Assembly: GCA_901538445.1 (NCBI GenBank)
Contig: LR594584.1
Location: 62,001-126,000 of the forward strand
Reading direction: 5' to 3'
DNA from: Gemmataceae bacterium
GTDB taxonomy: Bacteria > Planctomycetota > Planctomycetia > Gemmatales > Gemmataceae
Length of the DNA: 64,000 bases
A program made the position numbers and the translations under genes. How positions within the stretch are numbered: position 1 is the stretch's first letter; each line of letters begins with the position of its first letter. Positions 42,567 to 51,991 of the stretch are shown here, piece after piece. The notes beneath the pieces are model-generated. The model made no database searches. It was not told where the DNA came from and was given only the letters and a program-made list of their open reading frames with translations.

Positions 42567-43076
42567 CGCCGTACCGCGCGACCGGGCGCGGGCGCGCGAC
42601 GCTCCGCGCTTGCCGCCCCTCACGGGCTCCACGCAACTCGGGGTCGCAACCGCTGCCGGTTGCGGAGTTCAACGCTGGGGGGTGAAGCCCGGCTGGAAGC
42701 TGTCGGTGTCGCCGAACATCTGCCCCCGCGCCTTCTGCTGGTCGGGTCCGGGTTCGCGATCCGCACCTCGCGACCGTTGAGCCAGAAGCGGAGTTGCCTC
42801 GTGTAATAGCGTACCAGTTCCCGGAGCCCGGGTGGCAGGTCGGTGTGCATCGACGGGCGCTCGCGCTGCGGGAGGGGTATGGTGTCTACAACATACTCCG
42901 TTTCTAAGACTAATCGATATTAAACGTATGAGGATGTTTGAAGCGAGCACACCACCGGCCCGAGGCGTGTATCCAGCCGGCGGTCACCTCGATCCCGAAC
43001 CCCGGCGTCCGGCCCGACGTGCCGGGCGCACATGCGGTCACCCTGCCGCTCACCGTGCTGTTCTGATGCCGCTGCG
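42567..43076. other. Gap after the DUF1552 gene
   Basis: No intact gene. It contains the minus-strand remnant at 42669-42850 and a locally AT-rich stretch (about 42880-42935, TCTAAGACTAATCGATATTA) that is unusual in this genome and could be a promoter region or transferred DNA. Confidence 0.45.
42669..42850 (-). pseudogene. Frameshifted gene fragment, ferredoxin-like start
   Basis: From ATG 42850 one frame reads MHTDLPPGLRELVRYYTRQL then RFWLNGREVRIANPDP, after which it degenerates; a second frame continues DQQKARGQMFGDTDSFQPGF and TPQR to a stop at 42669. The stretch FWLNGREVRIANPDP resembles the beginning of the 2Fe-2S domain of xanthine dehydrogenase/aldehyde oxidase proteins, but the cysteine motifs that should follow are absent. 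It is probably a truncated, frameshifted relic. Confidence 0.35.
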
Positions 43077-43709
43077 TCAGCCGGTGATCTGCCGGAAGAT
43101 CAGGGTGAGGCCGGCGAGCAGCGCGAGGATCACCCCGACGCCCGCGGCCGACTTCGACCGCTCGGTCGGCGGGTTGGCGCGGAGCCACGGCCCGAACACC
43201 CGCGTCAGGACCGGCATCACGAGGTACTGGAGGATCGAGACGCTCATCGCGTTGCCGATCAGCATCGCGACCGCGAGGCCGAGCGGCCCGGTCACCGTCC
43301 CGACCGTCAGCGTCAGGAAGATGACCGTCGGGTACAGGCCGAGCAGGACGGTGAGCACCATCTTCCAGCCGGGCGGGCCGCCCTTCGGGCTCGTGAACCA
43401 CGCCCCGAACCCGGTCGGCAGCGTCTCCTGCCGGAAGCTCCCGACCTCGGCCCCGACCTTCTTCACCCACTCGGCCCGCACGGGCGAGTCGAGCCACCCC
43501 TTCATCGCGGCCGCGTCCTCGAAGTGGAGCACGACGACCCACTCGGTCCCCCCGGGCTCACCCGGCGGGTAGACCTCGGTGGCCTGATACCCGGGGAACT
43601 GCTCTGCGGACCGGGTCAGGTCTTCCTGAAGCACCAGGAACCGGTCCGCCGCTGCGGGCGGCACCCGGTGGACGATCACCGACGTGGCGCGTGAGACGCG
43701 AACGGGCAT
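43077..43709 (-). CDS. ABM-domain membrane protein
   Basis: 210 residues. The N-terminal half is an antibiotic-biosynthesis-monooxygenase-like ferredoxin fold (VSRATSVIVHRVPPAAADRF, FPGYQATEVYPPGEPGG, EWVVVLHFEDAAAMKGWLDS). The C-terminal half has three hydrophobic helices (WKMVLTVLLGLYPTVIFLTL, GLAVAMLIGNAMSVSILQYL, GVGVILALLAGLTLIF). This combination is known as the ABM superfamily/COG3224 type; the reaction is unproven. It starts 38 bases after the guaD stop on the same strand and may share its transcript. Confidence 0.8.
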   Translation of the reverse strand: MPVRVSRATSVIVHRVPPAAADRFLVLQEDLTRSAEQFPGYQATEVYPPGEPGGTEWVVVLHFEDAAAMKGWLDSPVRAEWVKKVGAEVGSFRQETLPTGFGAWFTSPKGGPPGWKMVLTVLLGLYPTVIFLTLTVGTVTGPLGLAVAMLIGNAMSVSILQYLVMPVLTRVFGPWLRANPPTERSKSAAGVGVILALLAGLTLIFRQITG

Positions 43710-43747
43710 GGGCGAGGCTCCCAGTTCACTGCGGAATGGGCGGGGCG

Positions 43748-45157
43748 TCAGACGGTCTTCTTCTTGTAGGCCCGCGTGCCGCCGATCCACGTCTCGTCCA
43801 CGTTGCGGTCGTCCCCGCAGGCCATCACGCCGAACAGCAGCATCGCCGCCTGGTCGATCGTTTCGGGGCCGGTCTCGGGCGCGACGAGCGACTGGTGCCA
43901 CGCCATCGCGTGCTGCCCCGCGGTCCAGTCGATCGCGACAAAGTCCGCCTCCTTCCCGACGTTGAAGTTCCCGAGCACGTCGTCGAGGTACAGGGCGTGC
44001 GCGCCACCGAGCGTGGCGAGGTAGTACGCCCGGTACGGGTTCAGCTTGTTCCGCTCGGCCTCGGCCGCGTCCATCTCCCGCGGGCTCACCGACCCGTCGA
44101 GCATCGTGTTGTTGCACAGCCCGACCTTGTACGCCTCCTCGAGCACGCGGATGATGCTAAAGGCGTTCCCGCCGCCCATGTCGCACCCGAGCGACAGCCG
44201 GACCCGGTGCTCGGGGTCGGTCGCCCGCCCGATCCGGAACAGCCCGCTGCCCAGGAACAGGTTCGACAGCGGGCAGAAGCACACGCCCGCGCCGGCCTTC
44301 GCGAACCGTTTGAACTCGTCGTTCGACAGCCACACGCCGTGGCCGGCCGTGAACTTCGGCCCAAGGAGCCCATGCTTCTCGTGGACCTCGGTGTAGTCGC
44401 CGCACTGCGGGTAGTACTCCTTGGCCTGCCGCACCTCGGTCGGGTTCTCCGAGATGTGCGTGTTCACCCAGCAGTCGGGGAACTCCCGCTTCAACCGGGC
44501 GCACGCGTTCATCATCTCCTCGGTGCAGCCGACCGCGAACCGCGGGGTAATGGCGTACAGGTGCCGGCCCTTGCGGTGGTACTTCTCGATCAGCCGCTTG
44601 CTCTCGCGGTAGAACTGGTCCGGGGTGTTCAGGAACTCGGGCGGGGCGAACCGGTCGATCCCCGTGAGCCCGGAGATGGTGCGCATCCCGCGCCGCGCCG
44701 CCTCCTCGAAGAACTCCTCGGTCGAGACCGGGCTGCTGGTCGTGAACGCCTGGCACGTCGTGGTGCCGCCCGCGAGCAGCGCGTCGAAGAACCGCGTGGC
44801 GGCCGCGGTCGCGTACTCGCGGTCGGCGTACTTCAGTTCCTCAGGGAAAATCCATGTCTGGAGCCAGTCGAGGAGCTGCAAGCCGTAAGCGCCGAGCACG
44901 CGGGTCTGCGGGAAGTGGATGTGGCCGTCGATGAACCCGGGGACGATGATCCGGGTCGTGATGTGCGTGACCGGCACGCTGGCGTACTTGGGCGACACCT
45001 CGGCGAACGGCCCGAACGCGACGATGACGCCGTTCTCGATGACGAGCAACCCGTCCCGAACGAACCGGGCCGCGTCGGCCTCCCGCCCCACGTGCTTCCA
45101 GGGGTCATCGAGCAGGTCAAAGAACGTACCCCGGACAGCGACGGTTCCCGTGGCCAT
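43748..45157 (-). CDS. guaD: Guanine deaminase
   Basis: 469 residues. It belongs to the amidohydrolase superfamily and is predicted to convert guanine to xanthine and ammonia in purine salvage. Zinc ligands are the His79-x-His81 pair (PGFIDGHIHFPQ), later His residues in VNTHISENP and TAGHGVWLS, and the late Asp in LSLGCDMGGGNAFS. The Arg/Gln pocket region HFPQTRVLGAYGLQLLDWL is typical of GuaD. The gene begins at 45157, downstream of about 400 bases without an identified gene. Confidence 0.92.
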   Translation of the reverse strand: MATGTVAVRGTFFDLLDDPWKHVGREADAARFVRDGLLVIENGVIVAFGPFAEVSPKYASVPVTHITTRIIVPGFIDGHIHFPQTRVLGAYGLQLLDWLQTWIFPEELKYADREYATAAATRFFDALLAGGTTTCQAFTTSSPVSTEEFFEEAARRGMRTISGLTGIDRFAPPEFLNTPDQFYRESKRLIEKYHRKGRHLYAITPRFAVGCTEEMMNACARLKREFPDCWVNTHISENPTEVRQAKEYYPQCGDYTEVHEKHGLLGPKFTAGHGVWLSNDEFKRFAKAGAGVCFCPLSNLFLGSGLFRIGRATDPEHRVRLSLGCDMGGGNAFSIIRVLEEAYKVGLCNNTMLDGSVSPREMDAAEAERNKLNPYRAYYLATLGGAHALYLDDVLGNFNVGKEADFVAIDWTAGQHAMAWHQSLVAPETGPETIDQAAMLLFGVMACGDDRNVDETWIGGTRAYKKKTV

Positions 45158-45575
45158 GGCGATTGTCCCCGGTAAGTGGTGTGGTTGCTCGGAGCGGACC
45201 CGCCCACCGGCCAATGGATTCTGAGAGGTGCGTGATTGAGTTGCTATAGAGCAGTCCTGTCTGGTTGACGTGCGGGAGTGGACGAGATTTTCGCTTCCGA
45301 CACCCCATGCCCGCGAGTGAAAGCTGGTCACGAGTACTCCACCCCGGCGGATTTTGGCTCCTTCGGCCACACGGTCCCTTCCGGCCGGCACCGCCACCGG
45401 ACGGCCGCCGGAACGGGCCCAGCGGTGCGACAGGGTGCCGCGCGCCAGCAGTACGAAAGAGGGTAGTCCTTGCTTTTGTCGGCGAGGTGGCCGGGCGGGT
45501 GTCGGGACCTTGTAAGTCACCAGCCCGGGGTCGTTCCGGCGGGCCAGGAACGACCCGATCCGGCGGTCGCCCCGC
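45158..45575. other. Gap between guaD and the FecR-like gene
   Basis: Nothing convincing is seen here. Open frames exist on both strands but are Arg/Gly/Pro-rich and carry no motif. It holds the upstream region of guaD and the downstream region of the FecR-like gene. Confidence 0.5.
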
Positions 45576-46916
45576 TCAGGGGGCGGGGGGCACATCGGCG
45601 ACCGACAGCGCGGCGGCGTCGAACACCACCGCCCCGGCGTCGCGGCGGGCGGCGTAGAGGATCAACTGGACCGAGACGGCCGCGGTGCGGGGCGGGGCGA
45701 TGGCGGCCAGCCGGACCTGCTCGAAGCGGCCGGGGACGGGGCGGCCGGTGAGCAGGTGCTGCTTGACGAAACCGAACTCCCGGTCGTTCCCATCCAGGAA
45801 GACCACCTTGAGTCCGGCGAACTGGCCGGGCGAGATGGGGTCGTCGGCGGGGGTGGCGGCCCAGACCGAGGCCACCAGCAACTTGCCGCCGAGGTCGCCG
45901 GTGCGGACCCGCTGGCGACAGAGCGGGAAGCTGGCGAACCCGCGGGCGGACACCCGGAGCCCCGGACCCGTCCGGCCCCCCGGGTCGGGGGACAGGTGGC
46001 CCTCGGTCCCGCCCCAGGTTTCGGTGGCCAGGCCGCGGTCGAACCCCGGGTCAAGGAGCAAGTTGTCCCCGGCGTGACCCGGGGCCTCGGCCGACGGGGC
46101 CGCGCCGCAGAGTTCGGCCAGTTCGGCCGCCGTTATCGCACGTACGACCAGTAGCCCGTCGGCCCGTACCTCGGCCGACTGCCCCTTCCGCAGCGACGGG
46201 CCCGAGGCCGACCCGACCCGCACCTCGCCGCTGACCACCGCGACCCGCGCGGTCCGGTCCGGTCGGGATTCGACGGCGAACTCGGTCCCCAGGTCGATCA
46301 CCTCCCCTGCGGGGGTCTCGACGACCACCCGGGAGGCGGGCGTCGGGCACCGGCAGAACACCCGGCCGAGGTCGACGGCAACGCGGCCGCGGGCGGGGAA
46401 CCGCACGACCGCCGGGCCGCGGGCGACGACGGTGGCGCCGTCGGCCAAGAGAAACTCGGCGGTCCCGGACTCCAGCCGCAGCCCGACCCCCGGGAGTTGT
46501 CCGGCCGACAGCGCCTGGTCGACGTTCGGGTCGGCCCAGACCGCGTCGCGGGCGGCCACGAGCGTCGCGTGCGGGGCGGCCGGCGGCTCGGTTGCGACGT
46601 CGGGCGGCGGGCCGGCGGGCGGGAGCAGCACCGCGACGACTACCGCGGCGGCCACCCCGGCCAGGCCCGTCGCGATCACCCGGGCGGGGCTCCGGCTCGC
46701 AACGCGGAGCGCGGGCGAAGTCGCGGGCGGGGCGTTCGCCCACCGGCGGCCGAGGGCGTCGTGCAGCTCGACGTACCGCGCGTAGAGCCGGCGGGCCTCG
46801 GGGTCGGCGGCGAGCCGCGCGTCCAACTCCGCGAACCCCTCGTCGGTGAGCGTCCCCTCGACCAGTTCCGAGAACAGGCGGGCGAGGTCGCTCGGGAGCG
46901 GGTCGGCCGCGGCCAT
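45576..46916 (-). CDS. FecR-domain membrane protein, probable sigma regulator
   Basis: 446 residues. The N-terminus is a cytoplasmic helical segment (LARLFSELVEGTLTDEGFAE, ADPEARRLYARYVELHDAL), followed by a transmembrane helix (about 80-100, IATGLAGVAAAVVVAVLL), a FecR-like beta domain (FLLADGATVVARGPAVVRFP, VVETPAGEVIDLGTEFAVES, VAVVSGEVRVGS) and a C-terminal jelly-roll-like domain (NLLLDPGFDRGLATETWGG...). FecR proteins relay outside signals to ECF sigma factors. It starts 2 bases after the sigma gene, consistent with such a pair. Confidence 0.87.
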   Translation of the reverse strand: MAAADPLPSDLARLFSELVEGTLTDEGFAELDARLAADPEARRLYARYVELHDALGRRWANAPPATSPALRVASRSPARVIATGLAGVAAAVVVAVLLPPAGPPPDVATEPPAAPHATLVAARDAVWADPNVDQALSAGQLPGVGLRLESGTAEFLLADGATVVARGPAVVRFPARGRVAVDLGRVFCRCPTPASRVVVETPAGEVIDLGTEFAVESRPDRTARVAVVSGEVRVGSASGPSLRKGQSAEVRADGLLVVRAITAAELAELCGAAPSAEAPGHAGDNLLLDPGFDRGLATETWGGTEGHLSPDPGGRTGPGLRVSARGFASFPLCRQRVRTGDLGGKLLVASVWAATPADDPISPGQFAGLKVVFLDGNDREFGFVKQHLLTGRPVPGRFEQVRLAAIAPPRTAAVSVQLILYAARRDAGAVVFDAAALSVADVPPAP

Positions 46917-46918
46917 CG

Positions 46919-47437
46919 TCAGCGCTCCTGGTTCAGGGTCCGGGCGACGCAGTCCAGCAACCCCTTGCGGATCCGCTGGAGCGACTTGTACAGGGCGTTC
47001 GGGGTCTGCCCGGTGCGGCCGGCGAGCGCCCCGACCTCCTCGTCCGAGGCGTACCGGAGGCGCACGAGGTCCCGGTCGGCCGGCGGCAGCTTCCCGAGGC
47101 ACCGGTCGAGCGCCTCGCACCGGGCGTCGGCCCCGTCGGCGTGCGCCGGCCACTCGACCGCGAGCGCCTCGACCACCGCGCCCGAGAACAGTCGGCGGTG
47201 GGTCTTCTGCCGGCGGCGGAAGTTCAGCACCTGGTGGTACGCGAACCGGCACGCCCACGGCAGGAACGGGCGGTCGGGATCGAAGCTCTCGAAGTTCTGC
47301 CACAAGGCCGTGGCGGCCTCCTGGACCACGTCCTCGGCGTCGGCCGGCGACGGCAGGAGCGTGAGGACGTACCGGTACAGGTCGCGCTCGTGCCGCGCGA
47401 ACAGCATGACGAACTGGCGGGAGCGGTCGTCGTCCAC
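46919..47437 (-). CDS. ECF-type sigma factor
   Basis: 172 residues. Region 2 is LFARHERDLYRYVLTLLPSP, ADAEDVVQEAATALWQNFES and FLPWACRFAYHQVLNFRR; region 4 is LGKLPPADRDLVRLRYASDE and VGALAGRTGQTPNALYKSLQ, RIRKGLLDCV. It lacks sigma region 3, as ECF factors do, and resembles the planctomycete/Verrucomicrobium ECF group. The GTG at 47437 has GGAGG about 9 bases upstream. The FecR-like gene follows at once and is its probable regulator. Confidence 0.92.
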   Translation of the reverse strand: MDDDRSRQFVMLFARHERDLYRYVLTLLPSPADAEDVVQEAATALWQNFESFDPDRPFLPWACRFAYHQVLNFRRRQKTHRRLFSGAVVEALAVEWPAHADGADARCEALDRCLGKLPPADRDLVRLRYASDEEVGALAGRTGQTPNALYKSLQRIRKGLLDCVARTLNQER

Positions 47438-47524
47438 GGGCGGGCGCCTCCGGGCCGCGGCGCACGGCCGCACCTTACATGGTTCCGACGCGGCCGCACC
47501 TGCCGGAAAATCTGGACCGGCCGA

Positions 47525-47989
47525 TCACTTCTTGGCCGACCGCAGGGTCACCACCCACTGGTCGGCTGACACCTTGCGGTCCGAGGGGTTCAGCTCGTAC
47601 CCATTGGGCCGCTCGGCTCCGAAGGCGACCACGAGCGCCCCCTTCTCGAACTTGTAGATCCCTTTCTGCCTGACGGCCTTCCCGTCCTTGTCGAGGAGGT
47701 CCAACTCGCCCCCGGTCGCGCGGAACGTCCCCACCTCCTCGCGGTCGTCCCTGACGGTGATGCCCTGTGCCGTGACGCTGGTGTGCCGGTAGAGCAGCCG
47801 GCAGCCCCCGTCCTTGTCGAACGTCACGCGGCCGACCTCGGTGCTGCCGCCGGATCTGGGCACACCGCCCCGCAAGAGCGTCACGACTTCCCAGGTTCCT
47901 TCCAGTTTCGGTTCGGGGGCGGGCTTGTCGTCCCGAGCGGATACCCACCCGGCGGCGAGAACGAGGGCGAGTGAGAGTGTGGTGCGCAT
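47525..47989 (-). CDS. Secreted TIGR03067-like protein
   Basis: 154 residues with a signal peptide (MRTTLSLALVLAAGWVSA). The mature part begins LEGTWEVVTLLRGGVPRSGG, then VGRVTFDKDGGCRLLYRH and LDLLDKDGKAVRQKGIYKFE, consistent with the planctomycete TIGR03067 family, a small beta-barrel domain of unknown function. AGGAG lies 6 bases before the ATG. It is followed, after 87 bases, by the sigma factor on the same strand, but a transcription link is unproven. Confidence 0.78.
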   Translation of the reverse strand: MRTTLSLALVLAAGWVSARDDKPAPEPKLEGTWEVVTLLRGGVPRSGGSTEVGRVTFDKDGGCRLLYRHTSVTAQGITVRDDREEVGTFRATGGELDLLDKDGKAVRQKGIYKFEKGALVVAFGAERPNGYELNPSDRKVSADQWVVTLRSAKK

Positions 47990-48206
47990 GGCGAACTCCT
48001 GGGGTGGTGCCGGCGGCGAATGCCACCTTTCACACCCAATTTGGTCGCACTTTGCGCGGGATCTGCCGGGTCGCGTGCGGGTCGTTACACTCCGCCCGGC
48101 GCACGAATTCGCAACTTCGCGGCAGGTTCGCGCGGCACGCGACCATTTCCGTTTGCCGGCCCCACCCCAGACCCCGCCCTGGCCCTCCCCACCGGAGTTC
48201 GCGCCC

Positions 48207-49502
48207 ATGTCCGAGTTGATCCGCCGCGCCGACGACCTCACCCGCCGCCGGCTCCTCGCCCGCGCCGCCCACTCGTTCCTCGGCGTCGGCCTCCTCCCCG
48301 GCGCGCTCGACGCCGCGGAGGTCGCCCCCGCCCCGCACCCCGCCGCCCCGGCCCGCCGCGCCAAGAACGTGATCTACCTCTACATGGACGGCGGCATGAG
48401 CCACGTCGACACCTGGGACCCGAAGGACGGCGAGGTCGCCGGGCCGACGAAGACGATCCGCACCAGCGCCCCGGCCGTGCAGCTCGGCGAGTACCTGCCG
48501 CGGACCGCGAAGGTGATGCACCGCGGGGCGGTCGTGCGCTCGCTCACGTCCACCCAGGGGGCGCACGAGCAGGGCAACTACTTCATGCACACCAGCTACC
48601 AGCTCCGCGGCACCATCAGCCACCCGGCGATGGGGGCGTGGCTGAGCCACTTCCGGGGGCCGGGCAACCCGGCGCTGCCGGGGATGGTGTACGTCGGCAA
48701 CGCGAGCCGGCACCCCGGGGCCGGGTTCCTGCCGCCGGCGCACGCCCCGCTGTTCGTCAACAACCCCGCGAACGGGCTCAAGGACATCGAGCGGCAGAAG
48801 GGGGTGACGGCCGACGCGCTCCGCGGGCGGTTGCAACTCGCGGCCGACCTCGACGCCGAGTTCGTGCGGGAGTTCCCCAAGCAGGGCCGGGTCGCGGCCC
48901 ACGCCGGGGCGTACGACGGCGCGGTCATGATGATGGCGAGCAAGGACGTCGCCGCGTTCGACCTCGCCCAGGAGACGGCCGCCACCCGCGACGCCTACGG
49001 CAAGGAGCCGTTCGGCCAGGGGTGCCTCCTCGCCCGCCGGTTGGTGGAACGCGGCGTCCGGTTCGTCGAGGTGAGCCTGCACGGGTGGGACACGCACTCC
49101 GGGAACTTCGTCGCCACCCCGGACCTGTGCCGGCAACTCGACGGGGGCCTCGCGAGCCTCGTCGGCGACCTGCACGACCGCGGGCTGCTGAAGGACACGC
49201 TGGTCGTCGTGGCGACCGAGTTCGGCCGGACGCCGCGGGTCAACAAGAGCCTCGGCCGCGACCACTACCCGAAGGCGTTCTCGGCGGCCGCGTTCGGCGG
49301 CGGGGTGGTGCCCGGGTCCGTGTACGGCCGCACCACCGCGACGGGCGAGGAGGTCGCCGACGACGCGCTCACCATCCCCGACTTCAACGCGACCATCGGG
49401 TACGCGCTCGGGCTGCCGCTCGACGAGGTCGTCATGTCCCCGACCCGACGACCGTTCAAGGTGGCCGACAAGGGCAAGCCGGCCGTGAAGCTGTTCTCCT
49501 GA
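48207..49502 (+). CDS. DUF1501 family exported protein
   Basis: 431 residues. A Tat-type signal (LTRRRLLARAAHSFLGVGLLPG) precedes DUF1501 blocks: VIYLYMDGGMSHVDTWDPKD, LPRTAKVMHRGAVVRSL, VSLHGWDTHSGNF and VATEFGRTPRVNKSLGRDHY. It is followed 23 bases later by a DUF1549/DUF1553 gene, the usual planctomycete pairing, which suggests that the two proteins act together outside the cytoplasm. Activity is unknown. Confidence 0.92.
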   Translation: MSELIRRADDLTRRRLLARAAHSFLGVGLLPGALDAAEVAPAPHPAAPARRAKNVIYLYMDGGMSHVDTWDPKDGEVAGPTKTIRTSAPAVQLGEYLPRTAKVMHRGAVVRSLTSTQGAHEQGNYFMHTSYQLRGTISHPAMGAWLSHFRGPGNPALPGMVYVGNASRHPGAGFLPPAHAPLFVNNPANGLKDIERQKGVTADALRGRLQLAADLDAEFVREFPKQGRVAAHAGAYDGAVMMMASKDVAAFDLAQETAATRDAYGKEPFGQGCLLARRLVERGVRFVEVSLHGWDTHSGNFVATPDLCRQLDGGLASLVGDLHDRGLLKDTLVVVATEFGRTPRVNKSLGRDHYPKAFSAAAFGGGVVPGSVYGRTTATGEEVADDALTIPDFNATIGYALGLPLDEVVMSPTRRPFKVADKGKPAVKLFS

Positions 49503-49525
49503 ACCCACCACACCCCGAGGCTGAC

Positions 49526-51835
49526 ATGAAGACGATTCCCGGCGGTGTGACCGCCTGCCTGCTCCTCCTCGCCGCAGCCGCACCTGCACCCGCCGCCGAG
49601 CCCGCCCCGCCTGCAAAAACCGCCCGCGCGGCCGCGGCCGAGATCGACGCCCTGCTCGCCGCCCACTGGAAGGCGAACGGGGTCGCCCGGAACGAGCCGC
49701 TCTCCGACGAAGGGTTCGTCCGCCGGATCTACCTCGACCTCGCGGGCCGCATCCCGACCGGCGACGAGGCGGCCGCGTTCCTCCGTTCGACGGCCCCGGA
49801 CAAGCGGGCCGCGCTGATCGACGACCTGCTCGCCCGCGACAGCTACGCCGCCCGGTTCTTCCACCTGTGGGCCGACGCCCTGCGGTACAAGTCGCGGGCG
49901 GTCAACCGGGCGAACGTGGTCGAGGCCGCGTACGGCAAGTACATCCGCGACAGCCTGCGGGCGAACAAGCCGTACGACCGGTTCGTGCGCGACCTGCTCG
50001 CCGCGAAGGGGCACGCCTGGGACAACGGCGCGGTCGGGTACTACCACCGAGACCCGGACATGCCGCTGGACAACATGGCGATCACGTCCCGCATCTTCCT
50101 CGGCACCCGGATCGAGTGCGCCCAGTGCCACGACCACCCGTTCGACAAGTGGAAGCAGACCGAGTTCTACCACCTGGCCGCGTACACCTACGGGGTCCGG
50201 TCGGTGTTCGAGCCGTACGCCGCCGTCCGCGCGGCCGTCCGGTCGCGTGAGCAGGCGATCCAGGCCGACTTCCTCAAGGAGAAGGCCGCGGCGGCCGACG
50301 GCGGGAGGGCGGCCGCCGAGAAGAAGAAGGCCCGGCTCGACGCGATCGAGACCCGCGGCATCGCCGGCGTCATCAAGGGGTGCGTCGGGCAACTGTTCAG
50401 CCCGGTCGGGCTCGACCGCGACCTCAACCGCGTGCTCAAGCTCCCGCACGACTTCAAGGAGAAGGACGGCAAGCCGTTTGAGGCGATGGCGCCCGCGACC
50501 CCGATGGGGCCGGCCGCCCCGGTCGCCCCCGGGCGAGACCCGGCCGAGGCGTTCGCCGACTGGGTCGCGTCGCCGAAGAACCCGCGGTTCACCCGGGTGG
50601 TCGTCAACCGGCTGTGGCGGGAGCTGTTCGGCGTGCCGCTGACCGAGGCGTTCGACGACCTCCGCGACGACACCGTCGCGATGGTGCCGGAGGTGGAGGC
50701 GTACCTGGAGCGGCTCATGGTCGCCAGCGGGTACGACATGAAGTTCTTCCTCGCCGCGGTCGCCAACACGCAGGCGTACCAGTCGGCCGCGGGCCGCGAC
50801 GAGTTCGCCCGCGGCGGCACGTACCACTTCACCGGTCCGGTGCTGCGGCGGATGTCGGCCGAGCAGGTGTGGGACTCGGCCGTCGCGCTGGCGAGCCACG
50901 AGCCGGACGCCCGGGACCGCGACCGCGAGGCCCGCGAGGAGCGGCGGGTGAACGTGTCGAAGATGGCGTTCGAGGCGTACCTCGAGTTCGACGGCGAGAA
51001 GCTGCTCGACATGGCCGCCGCCCGGCTCGTGGGCGAGCGCGAGCTGGCGAAGCGGGAGCTGGCGATCCGCGAGGAGATGGTGGTCGCGAAGCGGAACGGC
51101 GAGACCGGGCGGCTCCGCGACCTCGCCCACAAGGAGGGCGACATCGCGCGGGAGCGGGGCGAGGCGCTGGCCCGCGAGTTCATCTTGCCGCTCCTCGATA
51201 ACCTCGCGAGGAAGAAGGTCGGCCCGAACGCCGCGGCCGTCCCCGACCCGACGTACCAGGTCCACCCGAACGCCCGCATCTTCGCGAGCGAGACGTGGCG
51301 GCGGATGTACGTCCCGGGGTACGGCCCCGCCCCGAAGACGCAGGCCGAGAAGGACGCCGACGCCCGGGCCGAGCGGCAGCGGCTGATCGACCTCGCCGCG
51401 AAGCTCGGCTTCACCGGGGCCGACCGGGACGGGTTCGTCGCGTACTGCGAGCGGGGCCGCGGCGAGTGGGTCCGGGCATCGGAGCTGGAGAGCCCGGCCC
51501 CCCGCGGCCACTTTCTGCGGACCATGGGCCAGAGCGACCGCGACTTCGTCGACAACGCTGACCGCACGCCGACGATCCCGCAGGCTCTTCTGCTCCTCAA
51601 CGGCGAGCTCGTGACGGAGCGCGGCGTGCTCTCCCCGTACTCGCCCCTGATGGCGTATGTGAGCCGCGGGGCCACCGCGGACGCCCGGGTCGAGAACCTG
51701 TTCCTGGCGGTGCTGTCGCGGACTCCGACCCCGTCCGAACAGGAGGCCGTGCGGGCGGAGACGGCTCACGGCCTGACCCTCGCCGACGTCGCGCACGCCC
51801 TGCTGAACACCAAGCAGTTCGTGTTCGTGCGCTAG
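49526..51835 (+). CDS. DUF1549/DUF1553 exported protein
   Basis: 769 residues with a signal peptide (MKTIPGGVTACLLLLAAAAPAPAA). DUF1549 is seen as PLSDEGFVRRIYLDLAGRIP, FFHLWADALRYKS and IFLGTRIECAQCHDHPFDKW, with a CxxCH haem-type motif; DUF1553 as NPRFTRVVVNRLWRELFG and the end MGQSDRDFVDNADRTPTIPQ, LLNGELVTE. A charged insertion with coiled-coil character (about 460-560, RARELAKRELAIREEMVV-like) lies between. It pairs with the upstream DUF1501 gene. The role is unproven; an exported redox or sulfatase-like function has been suspected. Confidence 0.9.
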   Translation: MKTIPGGVTACLLLLAAAAPAPAAEPAPPAKTARAAAAEIDALLAAHWKANGVARNEPLSDEGFVRRIYLDLAGRIPTGDEAAAFLRSTAPDKRAALIDDLLARDSYAARFFHLWADALRYKSRAVNRANVVEAAYGKYIRDSLRANKPYDRFVRDLLAAKGHAWDNGAVGYYHRDPDMPLDNMAITSRIFLGTRIECAQCHDHPFDKWKQTEFYHLAAYTYGVRSVFEPYAAVRAAVRSREQAIQADFLKEKAAAADGGRAAAEKKKARLDAIETRGIAGVIKGCVGQLFSPVGLDRDLNRVLKLPHDFKEKDGKPFEAMAPATPMGPAAPVAPGRDPAEAFADWVASPKNPRFTRVVVNRLWRELFGVPLTEAFDDLRDDTVAMVPEVEAYLERLMVASGYDMKFFLAAVANTQAYQSAAGRDEFARGGTYHFTGPVLRRMSAEQVWDSAVALASHEPDARDRDREAREERRVNVSKMAFEAYLEFDGEKLLDMAAARLVGERELAKRELAIREEMVVAKRNGETGRLRDLAHKEGDIARERGEALAREFILPLLDNLARKKVGPNAAAVPDPTYQVHPNARIFASETWRRMYVPGYGPAPKTQAEKDADARAERQRLIDLAAKLGFTGADRDGFVAYCERGRGEWVRASELESPAPRGHFLRTMGQSDRDFVDNADRTPTIPQALLLLNGELVTERGVLSPYSPLMAYVSRGATADARVENLFLAVLSRTPTPSEQEAVRAETAHGLTLADVAHALLNTKQFVFVR

Positions 51836-51991
51836 GTCCCGGAACGTCATTCGGCGGCGACCCGTGCCGGCGCTGTGCCCCGGTGTGGCCCCCGTGCGGT
51901 GCGTGGGGTAACATCGTGGGCACCCACCGCGCCGCGGGGCCGCTCCCGCCCGACGAGCGGCCCGGTTCGCGACCGGCCACCTGGAGAGCGG

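Noticed and set aside
46919-47989. Single operon of the TIGR03067-like gene with the sigma/FecR pair
   Set aside because: The genes share a strand, but the gap is 87 bases and each has its own ribosome-binding site, so a common transcript could not be supported.
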